64,000 bases of DNA. Source: Amycolatopsis saalfeldensis. Its GTDB lineage: Bacteria > Actinomycetota > Actinomycetes > Mycobacteriales > Pseudonocardiaceae. The translations under genes and the position numbers were made by a program. Each line of letters opens with the position of its first letter. Positions within the stretch are counted from its first letter, which is position 1. A model generated the notes under the pieces. That model searched no databases, was not told the DNA's origin, and saw only the letters and a program-made list of their open reading frames with translations. Positions 59,316 to 64,000 of the stretch are shown here, piece after piece. The stretch covers positions 62,001-126,000 of the forward strand of contig NZ_FOEF01000013.1 in assembly GCF_900110575.1 (NCBI RefSeq). The letters are read 5' to 3'.

Positions 59316-59936
59316 CGCGGGCCGGGTGATCCGGGGGAGCGTGCCCTCGCGGAACAGCACGACCTGCGTCACGACCTGCAGCAGCACGAAGAAAACGATC
59401 CCCAGCACGGTGTCCAGGGCCGGCACGTCGTCCACCGGCAGCGAGTACGCCATGGTGACGCTGATGCCGCTGTGCACCAGCCCGCCGACGCCCCAGACCA
59501 CGGCGAGCACCCGCCACGCGCGGCGGAACGACGGCCGCGAATCCCACGCCTCGTCGAGCCGCTCGCCCCGGCCGGGCAGCAGCGCGCGGGCCATCTCGTA
59601 CGTCACCGGGCGGCGGCCGACGAACAGGCTCGCCAGCAGCCACACGCCGGCCAGCGAGCTGAACCACGCGTTGCGCACCAGCAGCAGCCGGGCGTCGCCG
59701 GTCATCAGCGTGGTGACCAGCCCGACGGCGACGATCGCCAGCACGAACAGCCCCATGCCGTCCACCTTCCGGCGCACGACGGCGGTGTACAGCACCCGCA
59801 GCGCGGGCGGCAGGCCGCTCAGCACCAGCGCCCAGACGGACGGCACGCCGAACGCCCGCAGCAGGTAGTACCCGCCGACCGGCGCCCCGACGTCGACGAG
59901 CAGTGCGAACAGTGAAGCCCGGAAGTCCTTGCCCAT
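59301..59936 (-). CDS. VC0807-like integral membrane protein
   Basis: A 211-residue polytopic protein with about six helices. It starts KDFRASLFALLVDVGAPVGGYYLLRAFGV and has VLSGLPPALRVLYTAVVRRKVDG and SLFVGRRPVTYEMARALLPGRG. This layout agrees with the VC0807 family of membrane proteins of unknown function; the family call is from memory of the pattern. ATG at 59936 is preferred over the longer open frame. It overlaps the 3' end of the GT-C-like gene by 15 bases tail to tail. Confidence 0.65.
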   Translation of the reverse strand: MGKDFRASLFALLVDVGAPVGGYYLLRAFGVPSVWALVLSGLPPALRVLYTAVVRRKVDGMGLFVLAIVAVGLVTTLMTGDARLLLVRNAWFSSLAGVWLLASLFVGRRPVTYEMARALLPGRGERLDEAWDSRPSFRRAWRVLAVVWGVGGLVHSGISVTMAYSLPVDDVPALDTVLGIVFFVLLQVVTQVVLFREGTLPRITRPASARR

Positions 59937-60021
59937 GCGCCCAGTCTTCGATCGACGGCGCCCCGGAACCATCCGCAGCCCGGTCAACCGGCATCCACCG
60001 ATCGGTGGACCCCGGAGACGA

Positions 60022-60068
60022 CCAAGGGGACCTTCGCGCACACCTTGCGGCGGCGAAGGTCCCCTTGG
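60022..60068 (-). terminator. Strong stem-loop after the dprE operon
   Basis: A perfect 16-base stem (60022-60037 with 60053-60068) around a 15-base loop starts 12 bases after the dprE2 stop on the minus strand. No T-run follows, typical of intrinsic terminators in high-GC actinomycetes. It isolates dprE1-dprE2 from the membrane protein downstream. Confidence 0.8.
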
Positions 60069-60079
60069 CGGCAGTCGTC

Positions 60080-60835
60080 TTAGATCGGCAGCTTCCGGAA
60101 GATCGGGCGCGGCACGTGCCGCAGCGCCGACATCACGAGCCGGAACTGCGCGGGGGCCCAGACCAGGTCCTTGCCGCGGCGGGCGGCGTCCACGGCGATG
60201 TCGGCCACCTGCTCGGCGGTCTGCGCCAGGGGGGCGTCCTTCAGCCCGGCCGTCATCTTGGTCTTCACGTGGCCCGGCCGGACCACGGTGACCTGCACGC
60301 CGTGCGGCGCGAGCGCCTCGCCGAGGCCCAGGTAGAACCCGTCGAAACCGGCCTTGGTGGAGCCGTAGACGAAGTTCGAGCGGCGGACGCGCTCACCGGC
60401 CACCGAGGACAGCGCCACGATCGTGCCGTGGCCCTGCGCCTTCAGCTTCGCCGCCAGCGCCACGCCGACCGAGACGGCGGCGGCGTAGTTCACCGTGGCC
60501 GCTTCGACGGCCTTGGCGTGGTCCTGCCAGAGCTCCTCGGGGTCGCCGAGCAGGCCGAACGCGACCACGGCCACGTCGATGTCGCCGCCGGCGAAAGCCT
60601 TCTCCAGCACGTCGGGGTGCGAGGCGGTGTCCTTGGCGTCGAACTCGACGGTCGACACCTCGGCGCCGCGGTCCTTGAGCCGCTGGGCGGCCGCGTCGAG
60701 CCGCGGCGAGGGCCGAGCGGCCAGCACGACCCGCAGCGGCTTCTCCGCGAGGTACTTCTCCGCGATCGCCAACGCGATGTCGGACGTGCCGCCGAGCAGC
60801 AGCAGGGACTGGGGGTTGCCAACGGCGTCGATCAC
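60080..60835 (-). CDS. dprE2: Decaprenylphosphoryl-2-keto-beta-D-erythro-pentose reductase
   Basis: Second half of the epimerisation that turns decaprenylphosphoryl ribose into decaprenylphosphoryl arabinose. The 251-residue SDR has LLLLGGTSDIALAIAEKYL for NAD(P) binding, AFGLLGD, Ser in ALSSVAGERVRRSNF and the YGSTKAG catalytic Tyr/Lys at about 160. The C-terminal part (KDLVWAPAQFRLVMSALRHVPRPIFRKLP) matches DprE2. The GTG overlaps the dprE1 stop by four bases. Cytosolic/membrane-associated, working with DprE1. Confidence 0.94.
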   Translation of the reverse strand: MIDAVGNPQSLLLLGGTSDIALAIAEKYLAEKPLRVVLAARPSPRLDAAAQRLKDRGAEVSTVEFDAKDTASHPDVLEKAFAGGDIDVAVVAFGLLGDPEELWQDHAKAVEAATVNYAAAVSVGVALAAKLKAQGHGTIVALSSVAGERVRRSNFVYGSTKAGFDGFYLGLGEALAPHGVQVTVVRPGHVKTKMTAGLKDAPLAQTAEQVADIAVDAARRGKDLVWAPAQFRLVMSALRHVPRPIFRKLPI

Positions 60836-62205
60836 AGTGCGAGCCTCCGGCTCATGTCAGAGGCGAAAACGCCTTCGGGGTCAACGGCGGCGCGGGTCTT
60901 GCGCCACTGTTCGAGCCGCGGATACATCTTCGCGAAGGTCTCCGCCGAGGTCCGCGAGTCCTTCGCGGTGTAGAGACGGCCGCCCGCGGCGAGCACGGCT
61001 TCGTCCAGCTCGAGGCAGAACCGGCTCAGGTCGCCCCTGATCGGGAAGTCCACGCTGAGCATCCAGCCCGGCGTGGGCCACGACATGGGGGCCGGGTTGG
61101 CGTCGCCCATGCGCTTGAACACGTTGAGGAACGAGTAGTGCCCGGACCGCGAGATCATCCGGCAGATGGCCTTGAACTGGTCTTCCGCGCCGAACGGCAC
61201 CGAGAACTGGTACTGCAGGAAGCCCTTGGCGCCGTAGCCGCGGTTCCACTCGCTGAGCATGTCCAGCGGGTGGTAGAACTGCGTCAGGTTCTGGATCTTG
61301 CCCCGCGCGCCCTGCTTGGGCACGGTCTGCTGCCACAGGTTGTTCATCATGGTCGAGGTCAGCTTGTTGACCAGCCCGCTCGGGAACAGGTCTGGCAGCG
61401 TGAGCAGCTGCGGCGCGTCGAACTTCAACGGCTGGCTGCGCAGCTTCGGCGGCAGCTCGTCCACCTTGGCGAGCGAGCCGCGGGAGAAGGTGGCCCGGCC
61501 GAGGCGGCCGTCCGAGGAGATCAGGTCCGGCACCGACATCGAGTAGTCGTAGTTCAGGTCCGAGCCGTCGGTGAACAGCGCGATCGTCTCGTCCAGGTTC
61601 GCCGTGCGGTCGGCGTCCACCAGGAAGTACGCGCTCTCGGTCTTCTTCATCCGCACGGTGGCGCGGGTGATGATGCCGGTCAGGCCGATGCCCGCCACGG
61701 TCGCCCAGAACAGCTCGGCCTCGGGGCCCTCCGGGGTCAGCGTGCGCACCGTGCCGTCGGCGGTCAGCAGGTCCATCGACACGACGTGGTTGCCGAAGCT
61801 GCCCGCGGAGTGGTGGTTCTTGCCGTGGATGTCGTTGGCGATCGCGCCGCCGATGGTCACCTGGCGCGTGCCCGGCAGGACCGGGACCCACAGCCCGTGC
61901 GGCAGCGCCTCGCGCATCAGCTTGTCGAGGCTGACGCCGGCGTCGAGGTCGACCAGCCCGGAGTCGGGGTCGATCGAGTGGATGCGGTCCAGCGCGGTCA
62001 TGTCGACGACCAGGCCGCCGGCGTTCTGCGCGGGGTCGCCGTACGAGCGGCCGAGGCCGCGCGCGATGACCCCGCGGGGGCCGGCCGAGGCGACCGCCTT
62101 GGCGATGGCGTCGACGTCGCGCGTGGTCAGGACGTCGGCGACGGTCCCGGCGGTGCGGCCCCAACCGGTGAGCGTGCGACGCTGTGTCTCGGGTGAATGG
62201 GTCAC
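60832..62205 (-). CDS. dprE1: Decaprenylphosphoryl-beta-D-ribose oxidase
   Basis: FAD enzyme that oxidises the 2'-hydroxyl of decaprenylphosphoryl ribose. 457 residues. FAD-binding elements are ARGLGRSYGDPAQN and AIANDIHGKNHHSAGSFGNHV. The substrate domain has LNVFKRMG, PGWMLSVDFP and AGGRLYTAKDSRTSAETF with the active-site Lys. In M. tuberculosis the position of Ser384 (codon AGC, 61054-61056) is Cys387, the residue modified by benzothiazinones. GTG at 62205 is close to a CTATACC -10-like element, so the message may be leaderless. Divergent from gtrA across 158 bases. Confidence 0.96.
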   Translation of the reverse strand: MTHSPETQRRTLTGWGRTAGTVADVLTTRDVDAIAKAVASAGPRGVIARGLGRSYGDPAQNAGGLVVDMTALDRIHSIDPDSGLVDLDAGVSLDKLMREALPHGLWVPVLPGTRQVTIGGAIANDIHGKNHHSAGSFGNHVVSMDLLTADGTVRTLTPEGPEAELFWATVAGIGLTGIITRATVRMKKTESAYFLVDADRTANLDETIALFTDGSDLNYDYSMSVPDLISSDGRLGRATFSRGSLAKVDELPPKLRSQPLKFDAPQLLTLPDLFPSGLVNKLTSTMMNNLWQQTVPKQGARGKIQNLTQFYHPLDMLSEWNRGYGAKGFLQYQFSVPFGAEDQFKAICRMISRSGHYSFLNVFKRMGDANPAPMSWPTPGWMLSVDFPIRGDLSRFCLELDEAVLAAGGRLYTAKDSRTSAETFAKMYPRLEQWRKTRAAVDPEGVFASDMSRRLAL

Positions 62206-62363
62206 TCAGCCAGGGTATAGGCACGCCGAATGACGCCCGGAACGTGGCGTGCAAGTGGCCGCTTCTACACTTTGCGAATCAAGGCACAAGCGTCCGAGCG
62301 TCAAAGTCGACACGGACTTGGACATCCAAAGACAACGACGCACCAAGCCGACGAGGTATTCCA

Positions 62364-62831
62364 GTGGTGGCTACAGAACCGCAGAGCGAGACGACGGTGC
62401 CGGCACCGTCGGGCCCCGGTCTGCTCGGGCAGCTCATCCGCTTCGGCCTGATCGGCGGCTTCTGCGCCCTCCTGGACCTGGGCACGTACTCGCTGCTCAG
62501 AGCCATCGGCATGGACGCCGTCCCCTGGGTCACCGTCGCCCGCGCGATCAGCTTCATCGTGGGCACGACCACGGCGTTCTTCCTCAACCGCCGGTTCACC
62601 TTCTCCGGCGGCCGCCGCGAGGGCGGCACGCAGGTCGGCAGCTTCGTGCTGCTGTACGCGGTGACGTTCTTCGTCGCCGTGGGGATGAACCAGTGGATGC
62701 TGCACCTGCTTCCGGAGTCGGCGTGGAAGGCCACGCTCGGCTGGGTCGTGTCACAGGCGACGGCGACCGTGATCAATTTCGTCATGCTCAAGTGGGTCGT
62801 GTTTCGTGAGCGGCCGGTAAAGGAGAACTGA
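62364..62831 (+). CDS. GtrA-family membrane protein (Rv3789-like)
   Basis: A 155-residue protein with four helices (GQLIRFGLIGGFCALLDLGTY; RAISFIVGTTTAFFLNRRFTF; VGSFVLLYAVTFFVAVGMNQ; VVSQATATVINFVMLKWVVF). The RFTF and KWVVF loops are the GtrA signatures. The Rv3789 homologue next to dprE1 in mycobacteria has been proposed to move or recruit decaprenylphosphoryl arabinose machinery. GTG at 62364, with GAGG seven bases before; a second GTG follows one codon later. It lies six bases upstream of glfT2. Confidence 0.88.
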   Translation: MVATEPQSETTVPAPSGPGLLGQLIRFGLIGGFCALLDLGTYSLLRAIGMDAVPWVTVARAISFIVGTTTAFFLNRRFTFSGGRREGGTQVGSFVLLYAVTFFVAVGMNQWMLHLLPESAWKATLGWVVSQATATVINFVMLKWVVFRERPVKEN

Positions 62832-62836
62832 GTTCT

Positions 62837-64000
62837 ATGCCCGGTAAAGCAGCCCCGGTCGCCGAGGCGGCCCCCGCAGGCGAGACCCGGTTCGCGGAGC
62901 ACGCACCCGAAGGCCGGCTGACGGCCCAGCGCGGCCTGTACGCCGGTCCCGCGCCGATCGTCAGCAAGGACCTCTACGCCGAGCTCGAGTGGGGCTCCGC
63001 GGTGCGGGACCGCGCGGGGATCACCGTCGAACCGTCGTCCAAGGTCTCCGGGAACACCTACTTCGGCCGCTTCCCGGCCAGCTACTGGCAGCGCTGGACG
63101 TCGGTGACCGAGGTCTCCGTCGAGGCGCTGGTGACCGGCGACGGGCTGCTGACCGTCGGCGCGTCCGACCTCGAGGGTGACGCCCGGGTGGCGAACGCCG
63201 AGGTCGTCACCGGCGCCAAGGCCAAGAAGGTGACGCTGAGCGCGAAGCTGGACAAGTTCCACGACGGCGGCGCCCTGTGGCTCGACCTGGAGACCGAGGG
63301 CGGCCAGACGCTGCGCGTCGAGCAGGTCCGCTGGACGGTCGATGCCCCGGAGAAGATCCGCCCGACCGCCGTCACCATCTGCACCATGAACCGCGCCGAC
63401 GACTGCCTGAAGAACCTGCAGGCGCTCGCCGCGGACGTGTCGTCGCTGGACACGCTCGACGCCATCTACGTCGCCGACCAGGGCACCGACCTGGTCGAGT
63501 CGCGGGACGGCTTCGCGCAGGTCGCGAAGGACCTCGGCGACAAGCTGCACTACATCAAGCAGCCGAACCTCGGCGGTGCCGGCGGCTTCACCCGCGGCCT
63601 GTTCGAGGTGGCCGGCCACACCGCCACCGAGCACGCGAACGTCCTGTTCATGGACGACGACGTGCTGCTGGAGCCGGACCTGGTCGTGCGGATGACCGCG
63701 TTCTCCAACCGCGCGGCCAACCCGGTCATCGTCGGCGGCCAGATGCTGAACCTGCTGCACCCGAACCAGCTGCACGTCGGCGCGGAGTACGCCCGGCTGA
63801 ACACGCTGGAGCCGGGCCAGCCGGTGCAGCACTCGCTGTCCACGGCGGACCTGCTGGGCGTCGACGAGGACAGCCTCAAGCCCAACCGCCAGGAGCGCCG
63901 CCTCGACGCCGGGTACAACGGCTGGTGGTCGTGCCTGATCCCGTACGAGGTGGTCAAGGCCATCGGCTACCCGCTGCCGTTCTTCTTCCAGTGGGACGAC
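62837..64000 (+). CDS. glfT2: Galactofuranosyltransferase GlfT2 (5' part)
   Basis: Polymerises the galactan of arabinogalactan from UDP-Galf with alternating 1->5 and 1->6 links. The first 388 codons are present and run to the window edge. An N-terminal beta-sandwich (about 20-165, with NTYFGRFPASYWQRW) precedes the GT-A domain (from about 170, TAVTICTMNRADDCLKNLQAL), the DXD-type motif FMDDDVLLEP and NGWWSCLIP, then FFFQWDD, whose last residues include the catalytic Asp region. ATG at 62837 lies behind a run with GGAG. In mycobacteria glfT2 lies between glf and the phosphatase; here it has moved next to gtrA. Confidence 0.95.
   Translation, partial: MPGKAAPVAEAAPAGETRFAEHAPEGRLTAQRGLYAGPAPIVSKDLYAELEWGSAVRDRAGITVEPSSKVSGNTYFGRFPASYWQRWTSVTEVSVEALVTGDGLLTVGASDLEGDARVANAEVVTGAKAKKVTLSAKLDKFHDGGALWLDLETEGGQTLRVEQVRWTVDAPEKIRPTAVTICTMNRADDCLKNLQALAADVSSLDTLDAIYVADQGTDLVESRDGFAQVAKDLGDKLHYIKQPNLGGAGGFTRGLFEVAGHTATEHANVLFMDDDVLLEPDLVVRMTAFSNRAANPVIVGGQMLNLLHPNQLHVGAEYARLNTLEPGQPVQHSLSTADLLGVDEDSLKPNRQERRLDAGYNGWWSCLIPYEVVKAIGYPLPFFFQWDD

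Noticed and set aside
1..64000. tRNA, rRNA, CRISPR arrays, transposons, integrases or attachment sites
   Set aside because: No T-loop signature, ribosomal sequence, regularly spaced direct repeats with unique spacers, transposase motif or flanking duplication was seen by reading; the repeats listed are short or intragenic.

Overview
The window is high-GC actinobacterial DNA with many GTG and TTG starts, dense four-base start/stop overlaps and strong antisense shadow frames. UDP-galactopyranose mutase, GlfT2, DprE1, DprE2, a decaprenyl-phosphoribose synthase/phosphatase pair and a GtrA protein show an arabinogalactan wall. F420-type and LLM enzymes, DUF3558 lipoproteins, an EspG/PPE-like pair and a SARP regulator also fit. 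Together these point to a Pseudonocardiaceae member (Amycolatopsis or a close relative); the genus is inferred, not proven. No rRNA, tRNA, CRISPR array, transposase or replication origin was found, and no gap without a gene exceeds about 265 bases.

Bases 1-25,255 are a mixed chromosomal segment. It carries a macro-domain protein (cut by the window edge), pheA with a histidine phosphatase, exported proteins and an MFS pump, a zincin-like protease, and a septum-formation-domain protein. A three-gene cassette follows (DUF1190/YgiB-like protein, glutathionylspermidine-synthase-like ATP-grasp ligase, DUF350 membrane protein). Next come a haloalkane-dehalogenase-like hydrolase, a class III aminotransferase, serS, a nucleotidyltransferase beside a striking perfect palindrome, and a TAP-like peptidase. 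The segment ends with an unusual FAD monooxygenase, an L-2-hydroxyglutarate oxidase divergent from a TetR gene over two matched operators, a DHA2 exporter and a large AfsR/SARP regulator.

Bases 25,428-39,685 form a glycoconjugate locus. One block encodes a sugar aminotransferase, an epimerase, a GT4 glycosyltransferase and a hexapeptide acyltransferase. After a small island (Uma2-like remnant, SigE-family sigma factor, membrane protein) comes a divergent pair of blocks. Leftward are an oxidoreductase and a second DegT aminotransferase. Rightward are an LpxA-like acyltransferase, ACP, FabG-like reductase, AMP ligase, LuxE-like acyl-protein synthetase, LuxC-like acyl reductase and a flippase-like membrane protein. 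The last block looks like a machine that activates an acid, reduces it to an aldehyde, and serves a modified sugar or glycolipid. It is the best candidate for an undescribed system.

Bases 40,328-64,000 are dominated by cell-envelope genes: two DUF6541-type polytopic proteins, three other GT-C-like membrane proteins, a PlsC acyltransferase, and the glf/phosphatase/UbiA operon. An orphan type VII-associated operon (small protein, DUF3558 lipoprotein, PPE-like protein, EspG-like chaperone) lies divergent from an XRE regulator. The dprE1-dprE2 operon is divergent from gtrA-glfT2, and glfT2 runs off the right edge. DprE1 has serine at the position of the benzothiazinone-target cysteine, so natural resistance to that class is predicted.
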